This document shows positions 34,201 to 42,833 of a DNA stretch of 64,000 nucleotides, piece after piece. Within the stretch, counting starts at the first letter, position 1; every line of letters starts with the position of its first letter. Made by a program: the position numbers and the translations under genes. The DNA is from an uncultured Methylococcaceae bacterium (lineage in GTDB: Bacteria > Pseudomonadota > Gammaproteobacteria > Methylococcales > Methylomonadaceae). The stretch spans positions 1-64,000 of the forward strand of contig CAJAVP010000075.1 in assembly GCA_903945375.1 (NCBI GenBank), written 5' to 3'. The notes below the pieces were generated by a model that made no database searches, was not told the origin of the DNA, and saw nothing but the letters and a program-made list of their open reading frames with translations.

Positions 34201-36832
34201 CCCTACGGCAACAGATAAGACGGTTATTTTGAATGAAGACAGTGTTTATACCTTTTCAATTGCTGATTTTGGTTATGTTGATGTAGCGGGTCTGGCAATG
34301 GCAAGCCTCACAATCACCCGCTTACCCGATGCTGGCTTATTGAAATTTAGTGGTAAGCCTGTCGTTTTAAACCAAAGCCTTGATGCCAGTCAGCTGAATA
34401 AGTTAAGTTTTACGCCGGTAGCAGAGGCTAATGGCAGTGCTTATGCCAGTTTTGACTTTACTGTTAGTGATGGACAGGCAGCCAGCACAATTCCTAATGT
34501 GATAACTTTGTCGGTTACGGCGGTTAATGATGCGCCTAATTTCACGGCACTTGCTGGTGCTATCAGTAACGGCATCGAGGATAAAGTCGTTACCGTTACT
34601 TTTACCGATTTGTTGGCACAAAGTAATGCGACAGATAAAGATGGGGCGATTGCCGGTTTTGCGATTCCAAGTCTTAGCAGCGGAAATTTGATTATTGGCT
34701 CGAATGCAGCCACAGCAACCGCTTGGGACTCGCAAAATAACGCGACGATTGATAGCCATAACAACGGCTATTGGACACCTGCGGCCAATGTGAACGGAAT
34801 AGTTCCTGCGCTCACAGTTCTAGCAAAAGATGAAGGCGGACTACTTTCAAGCAAACCAGTTGTTGCTAACATTCAGCTTGCGTCTGTGAATGATCCCGTA
34901 ACAGGTGATGTGATTATTTTGGGTACAGCAAACCAAGGCGAAACATTAACCGCCAGTAACACCTTAAGTGATGCTGATGGCGTAGGTGTAATCCGCTATA
35001 CCTGGCAAACCGGCTCGACCGTTTTAGGGACGGGCAATGCTTATACCTTAACCCCAACGGATGTCGGCAAAACCCTCACGCTAATAGCGAGTTATACCGA
35101 CCTTCAAGGTCATACTGAAAGTAAAAGCAGTGTTCCGACTTCGGCTATTTTGCCGGCTAGCTCGGCGGGGTTTGCAATTAAAGCCAATGATTTGTTTACC
35201 GGCGAAGATACCGATACGGCGGTTATTAGTATTTCTCTGGCAACCGCACCGACTCGTGATGTCACACTTAATATTAGCAGTAGCGATTTGAGTGAAGGGA
35301 CTATTGCCAATCCAAAACTCATCTTTAGTCCGAACAATTGGTCTACTCCGCAGATACTTACTGTTGCTGGGGTTAATGACTATCTGAATGATGGCAACCA
35401 ACCCTATATTCTGAATGCCAAAATCAGTAGTAATGATGTCAATTATCGCCAATTACACTTTGATCCTATCACTTTAAGCAATCGTGAAGATTTAACCACC
35501 ACCGCCGATCCGCGCCTACCTATCGGTACGCCTCGCGACATGCCAATCAAATTATATGGCGATGTACAAGTCGATACATCTATCATTGTCGATGGGTTTT
35601 ACAAGCCTGTGAGCACCTTCCCAGCCAATGATATTCTCAACGGTTTAGATGGAAATGACATTATCTACGGCAAAGATTTAGAAGATGATTTGTCCGGCGG
35701 CATCGGTAATGACACGCTTTATGGGGGAAATGACCAAGATTTCTTGTATGGACAAGACGGCAATGATCTTCTGTATGGCGAGCAAGACGCAGATTATTTA
35801 GATGGTGGTGTAGGCAACGATTCCTTAGACGGTGGCTTAGGCTTAGACACGCTTATTGGTGGCTCTGGCAATGATACCTACTATTTAGGTTACGATGTCT
35901 TAGATGTTATTAAGGATAATGGCGTAAGCAGTGATATTGACACGGTTATCATGCCTTATCAATTGCCCAAATATACCTTGCCGCGTGGTATTGAAATTGG
36001 CACGATTGCATCGGGTACTGCGGCGAGTAGTCTTACTGGTAATGACAGTAACAATGTGTTGACTGGAAATGACGGTAACAACACACTCAATGGTCAAACC
36101 GGCAATGATTCCTTAGTCGGTGGATCGGGTAATGATTCATTAGAAGGCGGCACAGGAAATGATACCGTCACCGCCGGTGAGGGTAACGATTTGCTTATCG
36201 GCGGCAACGGCTTAGGTGATGATGTCTATGTTGGCGGTTTGGGCAATGATACGGTCAAATACACCAGTGCGATATCCAGTATTACGGTGGATCTGAGTAA
36301 ACATACCGCCAGTGGCAATGAGATTGGTAATGATAATTTAGTGGGCATTGAAAATATTATTGCCGGTCAAGCGGGTGATAGCGTACTAGGTGATGCAGCG
36401 AATAATTCTTTAGATGGCTATAAGGGCAACGACTCTCTCAATGGCAGTGCTGGCAATGATATTTTGATAGGCGGTTTAGGAGCTGATCGGCTAACGGGCG
36501 GCACTGGTGCGGATCGATTTAAATTCAATACCGAAGCCGAAACAGGTATAACGGCAACAACTTACGATACGATTACAGACTTTAGTCACACTCAAGGCGA
36601 TAAACTGGATATCTCAGCAATAGATGCCAATACCGGAATGGCGGGTAATAGTAGTTTTGCCTTACCTACGAGTGGCGGAACGTTTTCAGGTAGTTTTGCC
36701 AATCCAGGGGATTTGTATCTCGATCAATCGGCACACATTCTTTATGGTAATAACGATGCTGACAGCAGTGCTGATTTTGCTATTTTGTTGCTGGCTATCA
36801 ATAGCTTAAGTGCCAGCGATTTAATCCTTTAA
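31211..36832 (+). CDS. Giant secreted RTX protein (LVIVD, delta-60, RTX repeats)
   Basis: 1873 residues. In order: a propeller of LVIVD repeats (about 30-335; LQIFDISNPTQLSWLGNY-like units) and an Ig-like module (about 343-420; SGTLSQGQILTANNTLVDAD). Next come delta-60 repeats (about 435-840; DGKILVAG ... FALARYNTDGSLDSSFG), cadherin-like modules (about 845-1220) and a second copy of the Ig-like module (about 1225-1310). RTX nonapeptides (GGxGNDxLxGG) are clustered at about 1470-1560 and 1600-1790. The C-terminus (LLLAINSLSASDLIL) has the hydrophobic end of type I secretion substrates. There is no signal peptide, consistent with type I export and calcium-driven folding outside the cell. No TolC/HlyBD genes are adjacent. 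Adhesion or surface-layer function is likely, enzymatic function not visible. GGAG precedes the ATG. Confidence 0.9.
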   Translation: MTKLPKNILQNDSSAKALVSASAVDNTFSPVLVSSYDTTGTAYGVAISGNKAYVADYAGGLQIFDISNPTQLSWLGNYGAVKGADNLIVIGNTVYVANTYAGMAILNVSNPAKPSLLGSIDLNFSRQIAAVAVSGNTAYLLDYQHDGLDAIDISNPAKPSLLGSYHLPTGNQPRNVTVEGDTAYVASGTAGLRVFDVSNPTPVLLNTFDKAAFNEAIGNSSTYVTDVAVKDHIAYVTESNSGSLTLFDVSNPTSLRVLSSYKTGGYAYSVTLSGTTAYVANSNNGVVAVDVSDPSSPALLSSYQTTGANVNDIAVKGHYAYVANGADGLQVIQMSENTLPTGNITISGTLSQGQILTANNTLVDADGLGLITYQWLANGKVIGTGNTFQLTRNEVGKAISVTASYTDQNDTLETVNSTATALVQAHTNTAPSFNVGDGKLTTNFDPNNGSGGYSDDAQSVALQADGKILVAGLTVWNNLGLVRYNVDGSLDSSFGAAGFATGDKSVMDYTRANSVVPQSDGKILVAGSSGEYEYFSVERFLSNGKLDVNFATDGKVTTEDLSRAGAQSLTLQMDGKLLVGGHALNRQGGYEFALARYDTNGYLDLSFDTDGKLIDAGGYQAYSVAVQSDGKLLLAGNTYLLAGDTTYSHNKHFALTRYNADGSPDLSFGTAGKVTVDFGFGEDEARSMVVQPDGKILLGGTSSNGHDSDFTLVRYNTDGSLDSSFHFDGKLTSHISVGGYDNVYSVILQPDGKIVAAGDSNGDFALARYTADGSWDTSFGDNGKVTTDFGTLWDSAHSLVLQPDGKLLVAGQTGSNETSNFALARYNTDGSLDASFHVQNTLDNAPSFTEAGAAVVLDDNVQIYDAELSATGNYAGASVSLNRSGLANPQDVFSAKTGGTLGVLDQGGNLLVDNTAIGTIVSNSGGVLTLNFNSNATQSLVNTALQHIAYSNISTTPPATAKIDWTFNDGNSSTQGSGGAFSVIGSTTVKITDIPNGPTATDKTVILNEDSVYTFSIADFGYVDVAGLAMASLTITRLPDAGLLKFSGKPVVLNQSLDASQLNKLSFTPVAEANGSAYASFDFTVSDGQAASTIPNVITLSVTAVNDAPNFTALAGAISNGIEDKVVTVTFTDLLAQSNATDKDGAIAGFAIPSLSSGNLIIGSNAATATAWDSQNNATIDSHNNGYWTPAANVNGIVPALTVLAKDEGGLLSSKPVVANIQLASVNDPVTGDVIILGTANQGETLTASNTLSDADGVGVIRYTWQTGSTVLGTGNAYTLTPTDVGKTLTLIASYTDLQGHTESKSSVPTSAILPASSAGFAIKANDLFTGEDTDTAVISISLATAPTRDVTLNISSSDLSEGTIANPKLIFSPNNWSTPQILTVAGVNDYLNDGNQPYILNAKISSNDVNYRQLHFDPITLSNREDLTTTADPRLPIGTPRDMPIKLYGDVQVDTSIIVDGFYKPVSTFPANDILNGLDGNDIIYGKDLEDDLSGGIGNDTLYGGNDQDFLYGQDGNDLLYGEQDADYLDGGVGNDSLDGGLGLDTLIGGSGNDTYYLGYDVLDVIKDNGVSSDIDTVIMPYQLPKYTLPRGIEIGTIASGTAASSLTGNDSNNVLTGNDGNNTLNGQTGNDSLVGGSGNDSLEGGTGNDTVTAGEGNDLLIGGNGLGDDVYVGGLGNDTVKYTSAISSITVDLSKHTASGNEIGNDNLVGIENIIAGQAGDSVLGDAANNSLDGYKGNDSLNGSAGNDILIGGLGADRLTGGTGADRFKFNTEAETGITATTYDTITDFSHTQGDKLDISAIDANTGMAGNSSFALPTSGGTFSGSFANPGDLYLDQSAHILYGNNDADSSADFAILLLAINSLSASDLIL

Positions 36833-36846
36833 AAAGCCTTTACAAC

Positions 36847-36886
36847 CCGAGGTTTGGTGGCTCTTATAAGGCTCTCCAAACCTCGG
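36847..36886. terminator. Convergent hairpin between the RTX gene and galE
   Basis: CCGAGGTTTGG (36847-36857) is perfectly inverted as CCAAACCTCGG (36876-36886). There is no long T-run, so it is rho-independent only in a loose sense. Placement between convergent stops supports a terminator role. Confidence 0.6.
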
Positions 36887-36900
36887 ATTGTCCATAAACA

Positions 36901-37872
36901 TTAGCCTAGGCGTTGTTCCCAAGCCCACGCATGGGCAACAATCGCTTGCAAATCGGCGTAAATCGGTTGCCAACCGAGTTCACTGCGGGCACGGCGAGAA
37001 TCTGCAACCAAGCGTGCAGGATCGCCAGCACGACGTTCAGCATTGACAATTTCAATGGATCGATTAGTCACATGTTGCACAGTATCAATAACTTGCTGCA
37101 CTGAAAAGCCCGCCCCATTACCCAGATTAAAACGCTCACTCGCCCCGCCAGCTTGTAAATAGCGTAAAGCCAATAAATGCGCGGTACACAGATCGTGAAT
37201 ATGAATGTAATCTCGAATACAAGTGCCATCTGGCGTATCGTAATCACGCCCGAAAACATGGATGTTAGCGCGTCGTTTTGAAGCCGCTTGTAAGATTAAG
37301 GGGATTAAATGCGTTTCAGGATCATGACGCTCGCCTAATAGACCCTCTGGATCGGCACCTGCGGCATTAAAATAACGCAAACATACCGAATTAAGACCGA
37401 AGGCGAGTTGATAATCGGTCAAAATTTGCTCCACCATCCACTTTGAACGTCCGTAAGGATTAACTGGGCGACAAGGATGTTGTTCATCAATCGGCACATA
37501 ATCGGGCTCACCAAAAACGGCGGCAGTTGACGAAAAAATAAAATGTTGCACACTGTGGGCAACCATAGCATCCAATAAATTCAACGTGTTGCTGAAATTA
37601 TTACGATAATATTTGTCCGGTCGCGTAACCGATTCCCCCACTTGAATAAAAGACGCAAAATGCAAAACAGCTTCGGGCTGATACTGACTGAAAGCAGTGG
37701 CTAAGGCTTGCTGATCCGCCAAATCCGCTAAGATAAACTCACCACCTAACACCGCATCTCGGTGACCACTGGATAAATTATCAAAGGTCACCACCTCATG
37801 CCCCTCAGACAGCAACATTTTTACCATATGCGAACCGATATATCCGGCGCCCCCTACAACCATTACTCTCAT
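36901..37872 (-). CDS. galE: UDP-glucose 4-epimerase
   Basis: 323 residues. Interconverts UDP-glucose and UDP-galactose for polysaccharide synthesis. The NAD-binding motif is GGAGYIGSH at the N-terminus and the catalytic Y140-x3-K144 is in YGRSKWMVE. DNLSSGHRDAV and FNLGNGAGFSVQQVID are typical. The ribosome site AGAGAGGA precedes the ATG. It stands alone, downstream of and on the same strand as fleQ, with a 40-bp gap that may allow co-transcription. Confidence 0.95.
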   Translation of the reverse strand: MRVMVVGGAGYIGSHMVKMLLSEGHEVVTFDNLSSGHRDAVLGGEFILADLADQQALATAFSQYQPEAVLHFASFIQVGESVTRPDKYYRNNFSNTLNLLDAMVAHSVQHFIFSSTAAVFGEPDYVPIDEQHPCRPVNPYGRSKWMVEQILTDYQLAFGLNSVCLRYFNAAGADPEGLLGERHDPETHLIPLILQAASKRRANIHVFGRDYDTPDGTCIRDYIHIHDLCTAHLLALRYLQAGGASERFNLGNGAGFSVQQVIDTVQHVTNRSIEIVNAERRAGDPARLVADSRRARSELGWQPIYADLQAIVAHAWAWEQRLG

Positions 37873-37912
37873 ATTTTCCTCTCTTTAAGTAACTGACAAA
37901 TCATATTGTGTG

Positions 37913-39382
37913 TTAACGCTGCATTTCATATTTGCGTAATTTTTCAACCAAAGTTGTACGGCGCATATTCAAGCGTTTTGCGGCATGAGCAACCACGCCA
38001 TTAGATTCTTCTAAGGCTTGGCGAATTAATTCAATTTCCATGATGTTCAAATATTCTTTTAAATCAATACCACCTGCGGGTAAGTGCGTCACTATCGGGC
38101 TATTAGTGGGTAATGGTGCAAGTAGCTCTTCATGTTCGCTATATGCTTCACTGTCCTCCATATCCATGTCGAGCGTATACTCCGCGATGCTAGTTTGCTC
38201 ATGGCTTAAAGTATCCGGCACGACAAAACGCTGAAATTTCTCGGGTAAATCCGCTGCATCAACCCGTTCGGACGGATAGATAATTGCCAATCTTTCGATT
38301 AAATTAGCTAATTCACGAATATTTCCAGGCCAATCGTATTGCATTAATACCGCCAGAGCGGCTTGCGTTAAACTGACTGAGCCACGATTAGCCGCTTGCA
38401 GTCGCGCCAGCAAATCGTTGACTAACAATGGAATATCTTCGGGACGTTCTCGTAATGCCGGCATGTCTATCGGAAAAACATTGAGACGGTAAAATAAATC
38501 TTCGCGAAAGCGATTATCTTTTATTTCTTGTTCCAAAGAGCGGTGTGTAGCGGCAATGACGCGCACATCGCTGTATATCGTTTTATTGCTCCCGACGCGC
38601 TCAAAGGTACGTTCTTGCAATACGCGCAATAGTTTTACTTGCATCGCCATTGGCATATCGCCGATTTCATCGAGAAATAAGGTGCCGCCTTCCGCCATTT
38701 CAAAACGTCCTTGTCTTGCACTTAATGCGCCGGTGAATGCGCCTTTTTCATGACCGAATAATTCACTTTCCAACAGCTCGGCAGGAATTGCACCGCAATT
38801 GATGGGAACAAACAACTTACTACGGCGCGTAGAGGCTTCATGCAGCGCACGCGCAACAACTTCTTTACCCGTGCCCGATTCACCCAAAATCAAGACCGTT
38901 GCATCCGATTCCGCTACTTGTAAAATTAATTTACGGACATTGACAATGGCAGGGCTGATGCCTTGTAAACGTTCTAACGCCGCATGTCGATGCTCAATTT
39001 TAAGGGGGGGAGGCAGTGGTAAAGAGGGGGTGGCTGCATTATCAATAGATTGTTTTAACTGAGAATACGTTGCCGGCCATTCAATCAGTTTATGGGGTAG
39101 TGCGTTTGAATTAACTGTCTTAGCAGCATTTTCTGTTTTGTTAAGCAGTAAGAGAATGAGTGGCTTATCGCTCAAATTATCTAGGGTTGCGAGTATAGAT
39201 GCGTGTTGCGTGCAACCATAATCGACCAACACCGCAAAATAGCGGCTGTTTTTTAACGTATCATCTTGAAAATCAATCGAAGTAGTGCTTTCAACCTGAT
39301 ATTCTAAGAACTGAAGCACGATCTCAAGTTGCTGAGTCCTAGTTTGATTGTCATCAATTAACAAAATACGTGGCATTGCCAT
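37913..39382 (-). CDS. fleQ: FleQ-like sigma-54 dependent activator
   Basis: 489 residues from the ATG at 39382 ([12 protein letters not shown]); an in-frame GTG at 39400 would add six. An N-terminal receiver-like FleQ domain (about 1-115) is followed by an AAA core. Numbered from the GTG frame, Walker A is GESGTGKE at 173-180 and the sigma-54 contact loop is GAFTGA at 220-225. A C-terminal Fis-type HTH ends the protein ([20 protein letters not shown]). FleQ drives flagellar genes and, in pseudomonads, senses c-di-GMP. It is divergent from fliK, supporting flagellar control. AtoC/NtrC-type regulators are the alternative. Confidence 0.82.
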   Translation of the reverse strand: MAMPRILLIDDNQTRTQQLEIVLQFLEYQVESTTSIDFQDDTLKNSRYFAVLVDYGCTQHASILATLDNLSDKPLILLLLNKTENAAKTVNSNALPHKLIEWPATYSQLKQSIDNAATPSLPLPPPLKIEHRHAALERLQGISPAIVNVRKLILQVAESDATVLILGESGTGKEVVARALHEASTRRSKLFVPINCGAIPAELLESELFGHEKGAFTGALSARQGRFEMAEGGTLFLDEIGDMPMAMQVKLLRVLQERTFERVGSNKTIYSDVRVIAATHRSLEQEIKDNRFREDLFYRLNVFPIDMPALRERPEDIPLLVNDLLARLQAANRGSVSLTQAALAVLMQYDWPGNIRELANLIERLAIIYPSERVDAADLPEKFQRFVVPDTLSHEQTSIAEYTLDMDMEDSEAYSEHEELLAPLPTNSPIVTHLPAGGIDLKEYLNIMEIELIRQALEESNGVVAHAAKRLNMRRTTLVEKLRKYEMQR

Positions 39383-39624
39383 ATTAGCTACACTTAACAC
39401 TCAAAATTAATCGACAAAAACAGTTGTCATTGGTTATTCGGTAAGGTGGACTCTCGTTCGAGATATATTATAGACAATCTGCTGATAAAATCCCTAGAGC
39501 GTACTCACTCATACACGTAATGAATAGAATACGTAGAACATTTCTTCAGGGTCTTGGTATCATGTTGCATAATAACACGTTGTTCCTACCTAACCGTATT
39601 TGAGCTTTATTGAGGAGGATATTC

Positions 39625-40734
39625 ATGACGATTGAAGGCCTAAATTTATCTGCGCCAAGTAGCTCTGTTAAAGTGCAGGCTAACCCAAGTGTTGCATCGG
39701 ATAAAGCTGTCACCGATACTGAGTTTGCAGAAACCCTAAAAAATCAGTTCCAGCAATCTGAGCGTTTATTAAACGAAGACCAGAGCGCACTTAAAATAAT
39801 ACCTGACGACACACCACCGCCAGCCGCGACAAATAATACCGAAGATAGTACAGCCGCTTTATTGGACATGTTATTGCCGTCTAGCGCATCGTCTGCCCCA
39901 ACGACACCCGAGTTACCATCACCGTTAGAGACGACACATTTGGCATTGCCAGAGTCCATTAATGCTTCACTGACTGCCGCCGTCAATCAACCCAATCCGG
40001 CCGTAGCAATGACACTGCCGAATGTAACGATAACCCCGCCGACATCTGATGACACCGCAACCGACACGCCGCCTACCAGCGCGTTGACCAGCATGATGCC
40101 CAGTAATCTAAATTTATTGGGCATGACCGATAGCGGTGACGCGAGTGCAGACAGCGGCACACCAGCAACGCCTGAGTTGCAGGACTTACCCGATACCGCT
40201 GTCGCGACGGAAGTCTTGGCAAAACAAGAAAATGAAACACCCCAGCCCGGTGCGAATACAACACCCGTGCCTGTCACAGTAGAACAAAAACAAGACATAA
40301 CCAGCATTAGCAAACCGTTAAACCATCCGGGGTGGAGTCAAGACTTAGGTCAGCAAGTCGTTTGGCTGTACAACAAAGCCATGCCATCAGCGGAAATCAG
40401 CTTAAATCCTGAGCATTTAGGCCCTATCTCTATAAAAATCGAAGTCAATCAAGATGACACCTCCATTCAGTTTAGCACTCCGCATTTAGCGGTGAAAGAA
40501 GCATTAGAGGCCTCTATTCCTAAATTAAGGGAAATGTTAGGCACTCAGCAACTCAATCTACTGGACGTGAATGTTCAACAGCAATCGTTTTCTAATCAAC
40601 ATCAACAACACACCCCTAATCCAGCGTTTGCAGATCCTCAGGGACAACATTCTGGTGGTGAATCATTAGACTCGACGACCGACCAACCGACGCAGATCGT
40701 CGAAGTCAATGGCTTAGTAAGTCTTTATGCGTAA
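39625..40734 (+). CDS. fliK: Flagellar hook-length control protein FliK
   Basis: 369 residues from the ATG at 39625, placed by a strong GAGGAGG ribosome site; the longer TTG frame starts at that site. The first ~230 residues are a Pro/Thr/Ala-rich ruler region. The C-terminal Flg_hook domain (about 240-340) contains AEISLNPEHLGPISIKIEVN and VKEALEASIPKLREML. FliK is secreted and switches the export gate when the hook reaches its length. It is isolated from the main flagellar cluster, with only fleQ beside it. Confidence 0.88.
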   Translation: MTIEGLNLSAPSSSVKVQANPSVASDKAVTDTEFAETLKNQFQQSERLLNEDQSALKIIPDDTPPPAATNNTEDSTAALLDMLLPSSASSAPTTPELPSPLETTHLALPESINASLTAAVNQPNPAVAMTLPNVTITPPTSDDTATDTPPTSALTSMMPSNLNLLGMTDSGDASADSGTPATPELQDLPDTAVATEVLAKQENETPQPGANTTPVPVTVEQKQDITSISKPLNHPGWSQDLGQQVVWLYNKAMPSAEISLNPEHLGPISIKIEVNQDDTSIQFSTPHLAVKEALEASIPKLREMLGTQQLNLLDVNVQQQSFSNQHQQHTPNPAFADPQGQHSGGESLDSTTDQPTQIVEVNGLVSLYA

Positions 40735-40735
40735 T

Positions 40736-40811
40736 TAGCCTTGTCTCAATACGCGAGTATTTATGATCAAAATACTCGCGTGCCAAGCGTTGAAGCGACA
40801 AATCAAGGCTA
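40736..40811. terminator. Nested hairpin between fliK and the multicopper oxidase gene
   Basis: The outer stem TAGCCTTG/CAAGGCTA (40736-40743 with 40804-40811) encloses a perfect 12-bp stem ACGCGAGTATTT/AAATACTCGCGT (40751-40762 with 40770-40781). It lies between two convergent genes and overlaps the last codons of the oxidase. Probably a bidirectional transcription stop or mRNA-protecting structure. Confidence 0.65.
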
Positions 40812-42509
40812 GACGACTAAGAAATCACGCATCATCCCCATATCTTCATGTTCAAGATTGTGGCAGTGATACATAAACAAGCCTTTAAAGTCTTGGAACG
40901 GTTTAATAATGCGGACTTTCTCGCCCGGCATAACTAACACAGTGTCTTTTAGACCGCTGACAATAAAGCCATCACGCACACTGGCATAATCGCTGCTTTC
41001 ATCAGCATCAATACTGCGGCTAATAATTTGAAACGGTTGCCCGTGCAGATGGATAGGATGTGCCATCGTCATCATCATGCCCATGCCACCGCCCATACCG
41101 CCATGCCGCATTCCACCCATACCCATGCCACCACGCATACCGCCGTGCTGCATTCCCCCCATACCTTGATGCTCGCTCGCCGGTTGTTGCGGCGCTTGAT
41201 TACCGTGTCCGCCACCGTGTGCATGGAAAATTTCCATCAATTGCACGGTATTAACCGGAATACGCTCAATCGGTAGCACATCGTTGTACGCATAAGGTCG
41301 ACCATTCAGCAGCATCGCCATGTGTCCTTCGGAAATGCCAATGGGAACGGGCTGATTAGGGTTAGCTGTTTCGTCTGTTTTATAACGCTGTATTTTGGAT
41401 AAGGTAGACGGCAATTTTGGACTATCGCTGACTTTGCGAGCAACGCGGGCAGTAAAGATCGGATAATCGCTACCAACCGGCAAACTGCTAGTGTGCATCA
41501 TCATGCCCATTTTGGGCAATGCGCCGGTAAACGCCAAGCTCCGCATGACTAATTGTGAGCCCACATCACGACCACTAAAATCAGCCCAAACATCTAAGCG
41601 TTCGCCGGGTGCTAGCATGACATAAGGCTTGGTTTCTGGGGATTCTAATAATCCGCCATCCACGCCAATAACGGTCATAGGCGTACCGTCATCCCACGCC
41701 AATTTGTAAATACGTGCAGTTGAGCCATTCATAAAGCGCAACCGATAGGCGCGACTGTCAACCTCTATATGAAAATCAGCACGCCCATTAACCAAAATAC
41801 GGTCGCCGTAAAAACCTACCATACGATCGTGCATACTGCGTGCATAAATCAGCTGGTTTTGAGAATCGAACAAACGATCTTGAATCACAATGGGGATTTC
41901 ATATTCCCCTGAAGGCAAACCCAGTGCGGCTTCTTCATCATCATTAACCACTAATGCACCAGCCAAACCATGATAAACCTGCTTGGCGGTGTTTTCGTGT
42001 GGATGTGGATGATAAATCGCCATACTGGCGCGGTTTAAGACTTCAAATTCGTAAACTAAGCTGGCGCCTGGGTCAATGGTATAAAGCGGATGACCATCCA
42101 TTTCAGCCGGCACATGCAGACCATGCCAATGGGTGACGGTCGGCTCGGCTAGACCATTATGTAAATGAACACGAACTTTTTGACCTTTTTCCAGACGGAT
42201 AATCGGGCCTAAATAAGAACCTGGAATATCGGTAATCGTATGTTTAGGGCCTTGTAACAGCTTTGCACTGTATTGTAAGACCGTGGTTTGTTGACCGACC
42301 AAAATAGGTACGCGCTCTTGTTTACACAACAAGTCAATTTCTACATCGGGCTTAAAGTTTGGTGAGGCTTTACGCGGTGGCAATTTGGGCATGGCTTGCA
42401 TCCCTTCCATTGCGTTAAGTAAACCGGGCATACCGGATAATGCGAGGAATCCCAGGCTGGACTGGGTGAGGAAACGGCGGCGGGAATAGTTGTTATTATA
42501 GTCAGACAT
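40809..42509 (-). CDS. Periplasmic multicopper oxidase, Met-rich (CueO/CopA-like)
   Basis: 566 residues. A Tat signal with SRRRFLTQSSLGFLALSG starts the protein. Three cupredoxin domains carry the copper motifs HWHGLHV, HPHPHE, HPIHLHGQ and HCHNLEHEDMGMM. Between domains 2 and 3 lies a Met/His/Gly-rich loop (GMGGMQHGGMRGGMGMGGMR-type), typical of Cu(I) oxidases that protect the periplasm from copper. The enzyme would oxidise Cu(I) or similar substrates and reduce O2 to water. It stands alone between fliK and the MoxR operon; no copper regulator is adjacent. Confidence 0.92.
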   Translation of the reverse strand: MSDYNNNYSRRRFLTQSSLGFLALSGMPGLLNAMEGMQAMPKLPPRKASPNFKPDVEIDLLCKQERVPILVGQQTTVLQYSAKLLQGPKHTITDIPGSYLGPIIRLEKGQKVRVHLHNGLAEPTVTHWHGLHVPAEMDGHPLYTIDPGASLVYEFEVLNRASMAIYHPHPHENTAKQVYHGLAGALVVNDDEEAALGLPSGEYEIPIVIQDRLFDSQNQLIYARSMHDRMVGFYGDRILVNGRADFHIEVDSRAYRLRFMNGSTARIYKLAWDDGTPMTVIGVDGGLLESPETKPYVMLAPGERLDVWADFSGRDVGSQLVMRSLAFTGALPKMGMMMHTSSLPVGSDYPIFTARVARKVSDSPKLPSTLSKIQRYKTDETANPNQPVPIGISEGHMAMLLNGRPYAYNDVLPIERIPVNTVQLMEIFHAHGGGHGNQAPQQPASEHQGMGGMQHGGMRGGMGMGGMRHGGMGGGMGMMMTMAHPIHLHGQPFQIISRSIDADESSDYASVRDGFIVSGLKDTVLVMPGEKVRIIKPFQDFKGLFMYHCHNLEHEDMGMMRDFLVV

Positions 42510-42833
42510 AAAATCTCCTTTAGACGTTTTGTCTTTTTGTTAGGCTGTGGAATGACAACAGCCGACCTGACTATATAGGAGTAAAAAGTAATGTTCAAGA
42601 ATCTAAACTCATGCGATAGTTGAGTTTATGCGTGATCACTTGATTTTACTGATAACATTCCCTCATGCACGGTTATTTGTTCCAGCAGAAGCCGTCATGG
42701 TTATCTAATCGTTAACAACTGAGCGAAATCGAAATGGTCAAGGTAGCGGCTCGCTTAGCCAACGATTAAAATACGCTTACTCTTAAATTAAGCGACCTGT
42801 TTTTCTATATTCCCACAGTAAGTGAATCCCGCT
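42510..42833. other. Divergent intergenic region (324 bp)
   Basis: Lies between the oxidase (minus) and moxR-like gene (plus). AAACTCA-N9-TGAGTTT (42605-42627) is a clear inverted repeat and could be an operator. No gene, tRNA or recognisable copper box was found. Confidence 0.45.

Noticed and set aside
39561-39590. Possible sigma-54 promoter (TTGG ... TTGCA) before fliK
   Set aside because: The GG and GC elements are one base too close compared with the strict -24/-12 spacing, so I do not call it.
41028-41276. Histidine-rich plus-strand frames opposite the multicopper oxidase
   Set aside because: They are shadows of the Met/His/Gly-rich loop coding sequence on the other strand.
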